A DNA stretch of 64,000 bases from Paenibacillus methanolicus (GCF_008124765.1 NZ_VNHS01000005.1:434001-498000), one strand, 5' to 3'; numbered from the stretch's first letter, positions 25,011 through 34,625 are shown. Program-made: numbers and translations. The notes: generated by a model not told the origin, from the sequence alone.

Positions 25011-26589
25011 CGACGACGCGCCAATGCTCAAGTACTTGAACAAGCTGCTGCCCTGGAAGGAGATGGGCGTGACGGTCGCCGCAACGGCGCAGTCGGGCGC
25101 GAAGGCGTTGGAGCGGTTCAAGGAAGAGACGCCGCAGCTGGTCATAACCGATATCGGAATGCCCCACATGGATGGTTTGGAACTTGCGGCCGAGCTGAGG
25201 GCGATCCGTCCGGACGTGCGGATTATTTTCCTTACTTGCCACGAAGACTTCCAGTATGCGCGCAAGGCGGTGCAGCTCGACGCGGACGATTACCTGATCA
25301 AGGACGAGCTGACGGCGGATGCGCTCCGGCACAGCGTCGAGAAGAGCATCCGGCTCATCCAGGCGCAGCACGAGCGCGCCTCGCAGCTGTCTTACCGCGA
25401 CGAGGTGGAGCGCAACCGCGACGTGCTGAAGCAGGCGTTCTGGAAGCAGGTGTCCGGCGGGGATCGTTCGGAGGTGACGCTCGCTTCCGGCCGAAGGCTC
25501 GGCATTGACTGGGGAGCGTCGCATTTCATGCTGGGACTGGTTCATATCGACTTCGATTCCATGCTGGGCAGCTATGGGCTGAAAGACGCGCCGCTGCTCC
25601 ATTACGCGCTGTACAATATCGCGCAGGAGATGGCGCGCGACCTCCGCGGCATGACGGTATTCGCGGAAGATGGCCGCGAGCTGGTCCTGCTGCTCAACTA
25701 CGAGCGGAATTTGGCGGTCAACACGGAAGCGCTGTTCCGCCGGTTCGCGGAAGAGCTGGCCGCGAAGGCCGCGGACTATTTGCGCATTGCGCTGACGATT
25801 TGCCACGGCGGAGAGACGCAGGGACTCGGCGGTCTCGCGAGCGCGATTCGGGAGCTGCGGCAGTTCAGCCGAACCCGGCTCTACTACGAACGGAGCGGCA
25901 TCGCGGCGATCCATCGCCAGCCGGAAGGTCTAGCGCCTCAGGCGTCCGCGTTCGAGGGGGAGCGGGAGAAGGAACGGCTGCTTCAGTCGTTCCGCGTCCG
26001 GGATGCGGCGGACATGCTGGCCATCGTGGACGAACTCGCGGCCAAGGCCGAGCAAGCCCGGGCGGCTCGCGCGCGGGTCATCGCCATACTCGCGCAGTGG
26101 GTAAGGCTCATCGAAGCGGAGGCCGGTTATGACAGGGACAACGCCGCCTTCCTTACCGAGCTTCAACATACGATACGCCTGGTGGAAACGGCGCACAGCG
26201 TGAAGACGAGACTTGCGGGCATCATGCACGCGATGCCGACGGAGACGGGGGCCTACGCGGTCGATCCGAAGCCGAAGCAGATCGACCGCTATATTATGGA
26301 GCACTTGTCCGAGAACGTGTCGCTCGTGACGATGGCGAACCATTTGTACATGAACCCGAGCTACTTCTCCCGGTACTTCAAGAAGATGACGGGGGTCAAT
26401 TTCACCGACTACGTCCACCGGTTCAAAATGAACATCGCCCTCCAAATGATGCGCGACAAGGATGCGACGATCGAAATGATCTCCGTCCAGCTCGGTTACT
26501 CCGACCGTACGTATTTCTCGAAGGTGTTCAAGAAGTATATGGGGATGAGCCCGGGCGATTTTCGGGGGAGCGGTACGCGCGGCGTATAG
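24988..26589 (+). CDS. YesN-type AraC family response regulator
   Basis: The 533-residue regulator has a receiver domain (1-120) with phospho-acceptor Asp55 (VITDIGMPHMDG) and Lys105 (DYLIKDE). A long middle region of about 300 residues of unknown fold follows, then a C-terminal AraC double helix-turn-helix (about 430-530; VSLVTMANHLYMNPSYFSRY). Its start lies inside the kinase gene, so the two are translationally coupled. It is the likely DNA-binding partner that controls the upstream importer operon or the polysaccharide-active gene downstream. Confidence 0.94.
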   Translation: MYRAMLVDDDAPMLKYLNKLLPWKEMGVTVAATAQSGAKALERFKEETPQLVITDIGMPHMDGLELAAELRAIRPDVRIIFLTCHEDFQYARKAVQLDADDYLIKDELTADALRHSVEKSIRLIQAQHERASQLSYRDEVERNRDVLKQAFWKQVSGGDRSEVTLASGRRLGIDWGASHFMLGLVHIDFDSMLGSYGLKDAPLLHYALYNIAQEMARDLRGMTVFAEDGRELVLLLNYERNLAVNTEALFRRFAEELAAKAADYLRIALTICHGGETQGLGGLASAIRELRQFSRTRLYYERSGIAAIHRQPEGLAPQASAFEGEREKERLLQSFRVRDAADMLAIVDELAAKAEQARAARARVIAILAQWVRLIEAEAGYDRDNAAFLTELQHTIRLVETAHSVKTRLAGIMHAMPTETGAYAVDPKPKQIDRYIMEHLSENVSLVTMANHLYMNPSYFSRYFKKMTGVNFTDYVHRFKMNIALQMMRDKDATIEMISVQLGYSDRTYFSKVFKKYMGMSPGDFRGSGTRGV

Positions 26590-26615
26590 GAGGAGCAGGC
26601 GAAACGCGAAAGTTG

Positions 26616-26640
26616 GGAGCTGCGGAAGCGGCTCCTTTTT
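26616..26640 (+). terminator. Terminator after the two-component operon
   Basis: GGAGCTGC and GCGGCTCC form an 8-bp stem with GGAA loop and TTTTT tail. Confidence 0.85.
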
Positions 26641-26700
26641 ACTTTGTCGGCGGCGAACGCGGGTGGTAAAATGAGGAAAACGTTTCGCGAGGAGGGCAAC

Positions 26701-27156
26701 ATGATACGGAATAATCTGGTCTCGCTGTCTATACACGTTGCGGTGCTTCTGGTATCGCTGCTATTGATCGGCGCGACAGGCGTTCAAGGCGGCTTCACCG
26801 TAATGATCGTCGGCTTCGCCGCGGTCGCTTATATCGGGCTAAGCTATGCCTCCCTGATTTCGTCGGCCTCGGCGGGCGCGAATCTGCTATCCGTCATCTC
26901 GGTTAGCGCGATCGGCCTGATTATCGGTTTATTATGCTGGTTCTTCCCGGGCCAGATGGGGTTCAACTGGATGATTTATATGGGCTATCATCTCTATTTC
27001 TTCGCGCTGTTCGACGCGTTTGATTTCGACTTCCGGATGCGCGCGATGCTGCCGCTGTTTATCGCGCCGTCTCTTCTGCTATGGGCGGGCTTGCAGCTGA
27101 AGGCGCTGCGTTCGCGCCGTCCGGCCATCGTACGCCATGGCGACATGCGGGAGTGA
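26701..27156 (+). CDS. Hypothetical membrane protein, four to five spans
   Basis: The 151-residue protein is almost entirely hydrophobic, with segments near residues 8-28, 30-50, 58-80, 84-104 and 118-138, and a basic C-terminal tail (RSRRPAIVRHG). The start is the ATG at 26701 after GGAGGG; the open frame before it is not coding. It stands alone between two hairpins. I do not recognise a family. Confidence 0.65.
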   Translation: MIRNNLVSLSIHVAVLLVSLLLIGATGVQGGFTVMIVGFAAVAYIGLSYASLISSASAGANLLSVISVSAIGLIIGLLCWFFPGQMGFNWMIYMGYHLYFFALFDAFDFDFRMRAMLPLFIAPSLLLWAGLQLKALRSRRPAIVRHGDMRE

Positions 27157-27187
27157 GCTTCTAAGAGCTCGTCGCAAGAACAGGACA

Positions 27188-27212
27188 AGGCTGTCGAAGC
27201 GACCGACAGCCT
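27188..27212. terminator. Inverted repeat after the membrane protein gene
   Basis: AGGCTGTCG and CGACAGCCT form a perfect 9-bp stem with 7-nt loop. There is no T-run, so termination would be weak; it may be only an RNA 3'-end stabiliser. Confidence 0.45.
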
Positions 27213-27265
27213 CCGAAGTCATCATCCTGCACACAAAAGTCGAAATAATGAACACTGCACATACT

Positions 27266-27281
27266 TGAAAGCGGTTACAAT
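27266..27281 (+). promoter_or_regulatory. Perfect cre site overlapping a -10 box
   Basis: TGAAAGCGGTTACA (27266-27279) matches TGWNANCGNTNWCA at every position and overlaps TACAAT (27276-27281), a likely -10. CcpA binding here would block transcription of the beta-helix gene when preferred sugars are present. Confidence 0.75.
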
Positions 27282-27326
27282 GAGGAAGGCAAGAAATCAT
27301 CTATTCCTTTATAGGAGGGATTGTTA

Positions 27327-29471
27327 ATGAAGAGTGGGATCAAAATCGCGCTAGCCGCGCTGCTGCTCGCATCGCCGATCGCCGCCGAGGCGGCTTGGTC
27401 GCCGCAGCCGGTCGCGGCCGCCGGGACGACGTATTACGTCGATTCGGCCGCGGGCAACGACGGCAACGCGGGTACGAGCGAGGGGGCGGCCTGGAAGTCG
27501 CTGAGCAAGGTGAACGGCACGACGTTCGGCCCCGGGGACCGCATTTTGTTCAAGTCCGGCGGCTCGTGGACCGGCCAGCTGTGGCCGAAGGGCTCGGGCG
27601 CGGCGGGCAGTCCGATCGTCATCGACAAGTACGGCACCGGCGCGAAGCCGAGCATTAACGGCGGCGGTTCGAGCTTCACGCAGACGGTCTCCGGTTCGAC
27701 GACGACGTACAACACGGGCACCGTCTTCCTCAAGAACCAAGAGTATTGGGAGATTAACAACCTCGACGTAAGCAACGACGAGAATTTGAGCGTCGACAAC
27801 AATACGTCCACGGCGCTGCGGGCGGGCGTCTACTTCACGATCGACGCCAACGCGAGCGACCGCGTATACAACCATATCTACGTCCGAGGCGTCGACGTGC
27901 ACGACGTGGACGGCTACAACAATCCGGGGGCGAAGGCGAACGGCGGCATTATCGGCACGATCGTCGGCACGTACGACAAGGCGCAGGCGACGGTCGCGCG
28001 CTTCAACGACATTCGCATCGAGAACAACACGATCCGCAAAGTCGACCGCTCCGGCATCCGGCTTACCGATCACAGCCTGTACTTGAGCGACGACTCCTTC
28101 AGCACGACGTCCGCGCTGAAATACGGCAACTGGGACACGAACGTATACGTGGGCAACAACACGCTGACGAGCATCGGAGGCGACGGCATCGTCGTGCGCT
28201 GCGCGGACGGCGCGCTCGTCGAGCGCAACACGGTGTCCAATTTCGGCACGCTCGTCACGACGGCGATCGCGGGCATCTGGAATACGGTCGCGCAGAACAA
28301 CGTGTTCCAATACAACGAGGTGTACGGCGGTCCGGCGAGCAACCAGGACGGCATGGCGTACGACTTCGACCTGTATTTGAAAAACACGACGTTCCAGTAC
28401 AACTATTCCCACGATAATCCGCAAGGCTTCCTGCTGTTGATGGGCAGCAACGAGGGCGACGTGTTCCGCTACAACATCAGCGAGAACGACGGCTATTTCA
28501 TCAAGTGGATCAGCTCCAAGGAGAAGACGCCGGCCCTCATCTACAACAACATCTATTACTACGACGGCGCCAAGGCCAAAATGACCGCGGACGACGCGTT
28601 CCCGGCCGCGGCCGGACTTCGCCTGTACAATAACATTTTCTACAACCATAACGCGAGCGCGACGACCAATTGGGGCACCGTGAACTGGGCGGACGCGGCG
28701 GTATTCGGCAACAACGCGTTCTACGAAGCGGGCGGCATACACCCGTCGACGGAACCGGCGGATGCGGGCAAAATCACGTCCAATCCGTCGTTCGTAAACG
28801 GCGGCGCAGGCGGCAACGGGCTCGGTACGCTCGCCGGCTACAAGCTGAACGCCAATTCGCCGCTGATTAACCAAGGGCTCGCGATGGCAAGCAATGGCGG
28901 CAAAGACTTCTGGGGTAACCCGCTCTACGTCGGCTCGGCCGATATCGGCGCGCACGAGACGAGCGTGGCGCAGACGGGGCAGGCGTTCGCGCCCTCCGCG
29001 GACGTCTTCGTCCGGAGCGGCTCTTACGCGGCGGTCAATTACGGCTCCGATCCGAACCTGATGGTCAAAGCGGATGCTTCCGGCTATGCGCGCAAAGCCT
29101 ACCTGAAGTTCAACTTCTCCGCGTTCGCCGGCACGACGGCCTCCTCGGCGAAGCTGCGGCTCTACGTTAACGCGGTCAATACCGACGCGGTGCGCACGCT
29201 GAAGGCCTACAGCACCGACGAGAGTTGGACCGAGGCGGCCATCACGTGGAACAACGCGCCTGCCGGCGCGACGGCTGGTTCATCCGCGAACATCGCCAAT
29301 ACGGCGGGCGTGTGGATCGAGATCGACGTGACCGCGCTCGTGAACGCGAACATGAACGACAAGCAGGTGTCGATACTGCTGATCAATGAAGGCGCGGCGA
29401 GCAGCAAAGGCGACGTTCAGTTTAACGCCAAGGAAGCCTCCGCGGGCCAGCCGCAGCTGGTTATTTCGTAA
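27327..29471 (+). CDS. Secreted right-handed beta-helix protein with CBM96-like C-terminal domain
   Basis: This 714-residue exported protein has a signal peptide ending near AEAAWS. The N terminus (YYVDSAAGNDGNAGTS) is the usual opening of parallel beta-helix polysaccharide lyases and related proteins. The helix runs to about residue 550, with repeated N-N and Y-N-N ladders (RIENNTIRKVDRSGIRL, YVGNNTLTSIGGDGI). The last ~165 residues form a DNRLRE/CBM96-type module (SADVFVRSGSYAAVNYGSD, DESWTEAAITWNNAP) that binds polysaccharide. It probably acts on or binds an extracellular glycan; which one is not clear. TAGGAGGG precedes the ATG at 27327. The promoter has a perfect cre. Confidence 0.88.
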   Translation: MKSGIKIALAALLLASPIAAEAAWSPQPVAAAGTTYYVDSAAGNDGNAGTSEGAAWKSLSKVNGTTFGPGDRILFKSGGSWTGQLWPKGSGAAGSPIVIDKYGTGAKPSINGGGSSFTQTVSGSTTTYNTGTVFLKNQEYWEINNLDVSNDENLSVDNNTSTALRAGVYFTIDANASDRVYNHIYVRGVDVHDVDGYNNPGAKANGGIIGTIVGTYDKAQATVARFNDIRIENNTIRKVDRSGIRLTDHSLYLSDDSFSTTSALKYGNWDTNVYVGNNTLTSIGGDGIVVRCADGALVERNTVSNFGTLVTTAIAGIWNTVAQNNVFQYNEVYGGPASNQDGMAYDFDLYLKNTTFQYNYSHDNPQGFLLLMGSNEGDVFRYNISENDGYFIKWISSKEKTPALIYNNIYYYDGAKAKMTADDAFPAAAGLRLYNNIFYNHNASATTNWGTVNWADAAVFGNNAFYEAGGIHPSTEPADAGKITSNPSFVNGGAGGNGLGTLAGYKLNANSPLINQGLAMASNGGKDFWGNPLYVGSADIGAHETSVAQTGQAFAPSADVFVRSGSYAAVNYGSDPNLMVKADASGYARKAYLKFNFSAFAGTTASSAKLRLYVNAVNTDAVRTLKAYSTDESWTEAAITWNNAPAGATAGSSANIANTAGVWIEIDVTALVNANMNDKQVSILLINEGAASSKGDVQFNAKEASAGQPQLVIS

Positions 29472-29563
29472 GGCGCCGGGTAGGCGAGCACGCGGGGGCC
29501 GCAATCCCTTATCCGCGCGCTGGCCGCTCGCCTTTTCGAATGGCTTTGCCAGGGCTAACAACC

Positions 29564-29603
29564 AACCTCCGGTGTCGCGTTCTTCCGCGCGCCGGAGGTT
29601 TTG
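29564..29603 (+). terminator. Terminator after the beta-helix gene
   Basis: AACCTCCGG and CCGGAGGTT form a 9-bp stem with TTTT tail. The rest of the 29472-29758 gap shows only possible promoter sequence for the next gene. Confidence 0.75.
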
Positions 29604-29758
29604 CATATCCGAAGTTGACGGGGTTCGACCAAATCGATCATTCCTCTCCGATAGTCTGATATAGTAGTTGTAGCTATCTACTAATCTCTCGACTGCATAC
29701 GTCTAACTAGCAACCCATTGGGAGAGACAAGCCTGCATGACCAAGGGAGGAATCGTTC

Positions 29759-30292
29759 GTGATGAAGCCTGAAATTCGTTTGGCCGCCGCGCGGGACGCG
29801 GCGGATTTGGCGCGTTTGAATGACGCATTCAATGGAGTTGGGCGATCGCCCGAGGACATCCGGGCGCAGCTCGCTCGCAATGGCGGAGAGCTGGTCGCCG
29901 TCGCGGTGCAGGAAGCGCGCGTCGTCGGGTTCGCGTGCGCGCAGGTCGTCGAATCGTTCTGCTATCCGAAGCCGCACGGCGAAATTACCGAGCTGTTCGT
30001 TGAAGAGGGGGCGCGTCGGATCGGCGCAGGCGCCGCGCTCGTCGCCTTCCTGGAGCGAATGCTTGAGGCGCGCGGAGTCTCGGACGTCCGCGTGTTGACC
30101 GGCCGGGACAACGGACCCGCCATTACGGCCTATGTGCGCTCGGGTTACGCGCCGGACGACAAGCTCGTGCTCAACAAACGCATCGGACAGCCGCGCAAGG
30201 GAGGATATACCGTTTTCGAGCCGATCGGGAAAGTTGGGACAGGCGATACGGAGGGTGCAGCCGAGCAAGACAGAGGAACAGGAGACGAATGA
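29759..30292 (+). CDS. GNAT family N-acetyltransferase
   Basis: The 177-residue protein shows a full GNAT fold: the strand GGELVAVAVQEARVVGFACAQVV, then GEITELFVEEGARRIGAGAALVAF. The acetyl-CoA loop is R-R-I-G-A-G, and the final part VRVLTGRDNGPAITAYVRSGY is typical. It would transfer acetyl from acetyl-CoA to an amine; the substrate is unknown. The start is GTG 29759 or ATG 29762, both after GGGAGG. The C-terminal tail (GTGDTEGAAEQDRGTGDE) is low complexity. It abuts the next gene with no gap, implying an operon. Confidence 0.82.
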   Translation: MMKPEIRLAAARDAADLARLNDAFNGVGRSPEDIRAQLARNGGELVAVAVQEARVVGFACAQVVESFCYPKPHGEITELFVEEGARRIGAGAALVAFLERMLEARGVSDVRVLTGRDNGPAITAYVRSGYAPDDKLVLNKRIGQPRKGGYTVFEPIGKVGTGDTEGAAEQDRGTGDE

Positions 30293-31615
30293 ATGAGGTA
30301 CTGGAAGCAGAACGCGAATACAGGGAATGGCATCAACGCCGACCGGCGAACAAGGGGCATGGCAGTGATGACGGCAAGAAGTCTGCTCGCAATCGCACTG
30401 TTCATGACATGTTTGCCGTTGACGATGCTGAACGCCGCGGCCACGGCTAGCGACCAAACTTCGCCGGCGCTCTATATCGACGGTCAGAAGACCGCGTACA
30501 AGACGGTGACCGTGGCGGGTAAAGGCGAGAATATGGTCGGACTTCGCCAAGCCGCAAGCGCGTTGAAGTTAGCGCTGACGTGGTCGGCGGTAGGCAAAGA
30601 ATGGACGATCTCGGGCGGAGAGAAGCCGATTCGAGTGAAATTGAACGCAAGAGAGGCATTCGTAGGCGGGAAGGCGACGATGCTTGCCGTGCCTCTTCGC
30701 GAGGAGAAGAACACGGTCTACATACCGCTTCGTTTCGTGATCGAGGCTAGCGGCGGAGAGATGCAATTTTACAAAGGCGGCGGGATCAACGTCATATGGG
30801 CGCTGTCTCATTCGCAGAACCAGCTGAACAGGGCCATTATGGACGGTGATGCCGAGGCTGTGAAGCGGCTGCTGCGCGATTGGCGGGCGGCAGCTCTGCC
30901 GATGGGGGTCGACGGGATTCAGCCGTATACGTTCGCGTCCGAGAATCTCCCGGTAACGAAAGCGTTGATCGAAGCGGGTTTTCCCGTCGATTACCGGGAG
31001 GATCGATATGCGGATGTCATCATGTCTAGCGCGGGTTACACGCTGCTTCATGGAGCTGCGGGCTACGGTCGGACGGAAGTCGTTCAGTATTTGCTGGACC
31101 AGGGCGCGGATCCGACGCTTATTTCCACGCTGCCAGGCGGCAGGGAAGGCTGGCAGCCGATCGACCATGCCGTCCATGGACTGCTCTACTCCCCGATTCG
31201 ATTGCAAATATTCGGGCTGAGCTTTAATGATGACGCTATTCAAGATTACATGGATACGCTTCGACTGTTACGCCCGCACAGCGGGTTGCAAATCTATTTC
31301 AAGGATCGCAAGGGAGACATTCTGGCAACCGGTGATGATTTGAGCGGATACATTGAGCCCGACTCCTCCTCCGAAGTGCGGAAGCAGCTCGAATTTGCTT
31401 TTAAGGATCAGGCGCTATCGGAACGCATGACGGATTCGAATATCGAATCGACGATTAGGATTTTCATCAACGACGTTCAGATCGGCTACGCGAAGGTGCC
31501 GCAGTCCATGAAGGACGGCACGATTTCGTTCGTTTCGGAGTATACCTCGGAGGAGCAATTCACGGGCATGGCGGCCATGATCCGGCTGGCGCTCGACGGC
31601 AGCGACGAGACCTAA
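30293..31615 (+). CDS. Secreted copper-amine-oxidase-N-like protein with ankyrin repeats
   Basis: This 440-residue exported protein has a long n-region and a hydrophobic signal (ARSLLAIALFMTCLPLTMLNAAATA). A copper amine oxidase N-terminal-type domain follows (about 60-170; YKTVTVAGKGENMVGLRQAASAL, NTVYIPLRFVIEASGG). This domain is a common wall-associated module in Paenibacillaceae and does not imply oxidase activity. Ankyrin-type repeats (about 180-290; GYTLLHGAAGYGRTEVVQYLLDQGAD) and a C-terminal domain with no known match complete it. The start is the ATG at 30293 after AGGAG; a later ATG at 30359 is possible. It is cotranscribed with the GNAT gene. Function unknown, probably protein-protein contacts in the envelope. 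Confidence 0.8.
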   Translation: MRYWKQNANTGNGINADRRTRGMAVMTARSLLAIALFMTCLPLTMLNAAATASDQTSPALYIDGQKTAYKTVTVAGKGENMVGLRQAASALKLALTWSAVGKEWTISGGEKPIRVKLNAREAFVGGKATMLAVPLREEKNTVYIPLRFVIEASGGEMQFYKGGGINVIWALSHSQNQLNRAIMDGDAEAVKRLLRDWRAAALPMGVDGIQPYTFASENLPVTKALIEAGFPVDYREDRYADVIMSSAGYTLLHGAAGYGRTEVVQYLLDQGADPTLISTLPGGREGWQPIDHAVHGLLYSPIRLQIFGLSFNDDAIQDYMDTLRLLRPHSGLQIYFKDRKGDILATGDDLSGYIEPDSSSEVRKQLEFAFKDQALSERMTDSNIESTIRIFINDVQIGYAKVPQSMKDGTISFVSEYTSEEQFTGMAAMIRLALDGSDET

Positions 31616-31626
31616 TTAAACTCGCG

Positions 31627-32199
31627 TTACCACAACCCTAACAGCCCCCTCGCCCGCTTAATCCCTTGCGCTTCGAGCAAGGCCGGATTATCGCGCGTTT
31701 CCCGGTGCATGTAATCGTAGGAGAGCCAGGCATAATTCTCCAGCGCGAGCAGCTCCGCCAGCTGGCCGACTGGGTCGCGGTCCGCGATGTCGTCGAAGTC
31801 GCTTACATAGAGAATCCGGGTAATATCGAGCGGTTTTACCGTCCGAGGTCTGCGAGGATTGGCGTTAATCAGCTCGACGACCCGGCCGCGGTCGTATCCG
31901 TCCTGATCGATCTCGATTTCTTCTTCCCACGTGCACGCATAATGACAGGCGCGCTTGTTTCCGTCATAAACGCTGAACGACCAGCCATGGTCCTCCGCGT
32001 GAATCAGATGGACGAGCGTCCCTTTATTGGCGGCGATCAGCCTGCGGTTCGGCCGGAATGCCGCGCCTTTGGGCAGAATCGTCACCCAGTTGTTGCCCGC
32101 CGGGAACACGTAACCTGGCGTGAAACCGCGTCGCAGCAGCTTCATGCCGTCCGCCTGCTCGGCCGCGAATAAATGATAGCTCTCGCTGAACTCGCTCAT
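31627..32199 (-). CDS. Hypothetical cytoplasmic protein
   Basis: This 190-residue soluble protein starts at the ATG at 32199 with AAGGAGG upstream. Upstream frame extension into the divergent promoter region is not coding. It is Trp/Tyr-rich and mixed alpha/beta, with a possible SMI1-like or immunity-like feel (ILYVSDFDDIADRDPVGQLAEL, LLALENYAWLSYDYMHRE), but I do not recognise it. It is convergent with the ankyrin gene, only 11 bp apart, and divergent from a DMT transporter. Confidence 0.6.
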   Translation of the reverse strand: MSEFSESYHLFAAEQADGMKLLRRGFTPGYVFPAGNNWVTILPKGAAFRPNRRLIAANKGTLVHLIHAEDHGWSFSVYDGNKRACHYACTWEEEIEIDQDGYDRGRVVELINANPRRPRTVKPLDITRILYVSDFDDIADRDPVGQLAELLALENYAWLSYDYMHRETRDNPALLEAQGIKRARGLLGLW

Positions 32200-32365
32200 G
32201 CCGCGAAACCTCCTTCCGTCACGCTCGGCCTGCGGCCGGCGCACATCGCTTAAGCGGGTCTTATGTCCTATGTATGTAGCATAAGCGATGTGCAATCGCG
32301 CTGTAAACGGTCGGCCTGCGGGAGTTATCGCCAATTCGCAAGACATCATTGGAGGACAACTAGAC

Positions 32366-33277
32366 ATGCATGCGCAACACCAGAAAGCCTGGTCCACGAA
32401 TCCTTATGTCCTTATGCCGATCCTGCTCCTCATGTGGGGCTCGGTGGCGGCCGTCAGCAAGCTGCTGCTCGGCCGGTTGGATAGTTATCAACTGTTGTTC
32501 TATATGTACGGGATCGGCGCGGCCGTCTTCGCGTTGATCGTGCTCAGCCGTGGCGGCTGGTCCGCGGTTAGAAGGTGGACGTTCAAGGCGTGGCTGATTT
32601 TGGCAGCTTGCGGACTCTTCACTTTTCTGTACGACTTTCTTTATTTCAAAGCGCTGGAGCGCATTCCCGCGGTCGAAGCCTCCATGCTGAACTATTTGTT
32701 CCCGATCTTCATCGTGGTGCTCGCGCTGCCCATGAACAAGGAGAGACCGACGGGCGGCACCGCGGTCGCCGTGCTGATGGGACTGGCGGGAACCTGGCTG
32801 CTGATGACGGAGGGAAATATGGCGCGGCTTCGCTTCACCGATCTCGCCGGCGATCTGTATGCGATCGGCGCGGCGGTCAGCTGGGGCGTGTTTACGAATT
32901 TGCTCAAATGGAACAAGCAGGACGCGGTGCTGAGCGCCTTCGCGATCACCTGCTTCTCCCTGCTCCTCGCCATATGCGCGCTCGCGATGAATTCCGGGTT
33001 CGCATGGCCTGCGCGTGCGGACTTCTACGGCGCGTTCTGGCTCGCCATGAGCAATGTCGTGCTCGGCTTCTTCCTCTACCTCCGGGCGCTCTCGCATTCT
33101 CCGGCGACGCTGATCGCCGGCTTTACCTTTTTCACTCCGGTCGTGACGCTGGCGTTTATCTTCATCCTGCTCGGCGAGCCGCTTACGCCGACCGACGGCA
33201 TGGCGGCGCTCCTCATCCTGCTCAGCATGCCCGCAGGGCGCATCCGTTTCTTTTCTCGTAGAAGGAGCGATGGATAG
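32366..33277 (+). CDS. EamA/DMT family transporter
   Basis: The 303-residue protein has ten predicted membrane spans in two EamA repeats, the second beginning near GDLYAIGAAVSWGVFTNLL. The N-terminal motif MPILLLMWGSVAAVSKLLL and the pair SMLNYLFPIFIVVLALP and TFFTPVVTLAFIFILLGEPL are family hallmarks. It probably exports a metabolite or drug across the membrane. The start is the ATG at 32366 after TTGGAGG. It is followed after 83 bp by an MFS exporter. Confidence 0.87.
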   Translation: MHAQHQKAWSTNPYVLMPILLLMWGSVAAVSKLLLGRLDSYQLLFYMYGIGAAVFALIVLSRGGWSAVRRWTFKAWLILAACGLFTFLYDFLYFKALERIPAVEASMLNYLFPIFIVVLALPMNKERPTGGTAVAVLMGLAGTWLLMTEGNMARLRFTDLAGDLYAIGAAVSWGVFTNLLKWNKQDAVLSAFAITCFSLLLAICALAMNSGFAWPARADFYGAFWLAMSNVVLGFFLYLRALSHSPATLIAGFTFFTPVVTLAFIFILLGEPLTPTDGMAALLILLSMPAGRIRFFSRRRSDG

Positions 33278-33360
33278 GAGTGGAATAACCCGTCTTCGTC
33301 CGCCGTAAAGCTTCCTTATGAGGTCGCTGTAAGCTTCGACATAGGAGGTGCGAATCCTAA

Positions 33361-34581
33361 ATGAGACTGGGCCGGAATTATTATTTGTTGTTAGCCGCCG
33401 AGGCGGCCGTTAACTTGGCCGACGTGCTCTTCACGCTCACGTTGATCGTGCTGGTGAACGAAGCGACGGACTCGGCTTTCATGACGGGGATGGTGCCGAT
33501 CGTTCGGGTTGCCGCCATGTTCGCGAGCGGCATGATCGCGCCGCTCGTGCTGCGGCGCTATCCGCTGCGCAGCGTGCTGGTCGGCAGCGTGGCGGGGGAA
33601 ATCTTGTTCATGCTGCTTATTGCGTCGATGGTGGGATCCTACGCATTCGAATCGGGGATTGTTCCGCTATTGGCGCTGCTTTTCGGTTTCGCGTTCTTCA
33701 AGGGCTGGGCGGGACCCGCGAAGGATGCCGTGCTGCCGCGACTGGTGCCCGAATCGCTGCTCGTCAAGGCGAACGGGCTGATGTCCACGACGGACCAGAC
33801 GGTCATGATGGCCGGCTGGGCGCTCGGCGGTATCGTCATCGCGTGGACCGGGCGCTCCGGCAGCTTCTGGGCGGCCGTGGCCATCATGGCGGCGGCATTG
33901 GCCGCGGTTTGGTTCATCCGGTTTGCGGATGCGGAGCCAAGCAGCGGGAAGGACGCGCGGGATAAATCCAACTGGAGCACGATGAAATCCGGCTGGAGCG
34001 CGATTTGGAACCGTCCGATATTACGCGTCGTGACGACGATGGATGTGACCGAGAGCATCGCCAACGGCGTATGGGTAGCGGCGGTCCTGCTCATCTACGT
34101 CGAGGATGTTCTCGGCCAAGGCTCGGACTGGTTCGGCTTTATGAACGCCGCCTATTTCGCAGGCACGATCTCGGGCGGCTTGCTCGTCATGCTGTTCTCG
34201 AGAAGGATCGAAGGCCGGTTAATTCCCGCGATGATTGCGGGGTCGCTGGCGATCGCGGCGATGACCGTCATGTTCGCCCTCACGTCGTCGTCGCCCGTCG
34301 CGCTGCTGCTATGCCTGCTTATGGGTCCGGCGTTCCAAATGCGGGATATCGCGCAGCGCACGATTTTCCAGACGCGGGTCAAAGCCGAGGAGCTGGCGAG
34401 CGTGTACGCCGCGCAGGGGACGCTGCTCTCGATAACCTTCGGCGTATCCGTCATGATCATGGGTCTGGTCACGGACTTGTTCGGCGTTCGCGCGACTTAC
34501 TTGACGGCCGGCGGGCTGTTCCTGTTGTCGGGCATGCTGGCGCTTCGCCTTCGCCGCACGCTGCCGGCCGAACAAGCATAG
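33361..34581 (+). CDS. MFS transporter
   Basis: The 406-residue membrane protein has twelve hydrophobic spans and follows the layout of the MFS_3/MefA-like exporters: a short cytoplasmic N terminus, a central loop rich in charge (EPSSGKDARDKSNWSTMKSG) and RTIFQTRVKAEELASVYAAQG between later spans. The ATG follows AGGAGG at good spacing. Export of a drug or metabolite is likely; the substrate cannot be read. It is downstream of the DMT gene and may be cotranscribed. Confidence 0.86.
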   Translation: MRLGRNYYLLLAAEAAVNLADVLFTLTLIVLVNEATDSAFMTGMVPIVRVAAMFASGMIAPLVLRRYPLRSVLVGSVAGEILFMLLIASMVGSYAFESGIVPLLALLFGFAFFKGWAGPAKDAVLPRLVPESLLVKANGLMSTTDQTVMMAGWALGGIVIAWTGRSGSFWAAVAIMAAALAAVWFIRFADAEPSSGKDARDKSNWSTMKSGWSAIWNRPILRVVTTMDVTESIANGVWVAAVLLIYVEDVLGQGSDWFGFMNAAYFAGTISGGLLVMLFSRRIEGRLIPAMIAGSLAIAAMTVMFALTSSSPVALLLCLLMGPAFQMRDIAQRTIFQTRVKAEELASVYAAQGTLLSITFGVSVMIMGLVTDLFGVRATYLTAGGLFLLSGMLALRLRRTLPAEQA

Positions 34582-34596
34582 GAGGGCAAAGTTCCC

Positions 34597-34625
34597 CGTT
34601 CTTTTCTTGTGTTTAATGCTATAAT
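34597..34625 (+). promoter_or_regulatory. Extended -10 promoter of the eCIS-core gene
   Basis: TGCTATAAT (34617-34625) is an extended -10. A weak -35 (TTCTTT) lies about 15-17 bp upstream. It would start the DUF4157 gene separately from the MFS gene. Confidence 0.55.
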
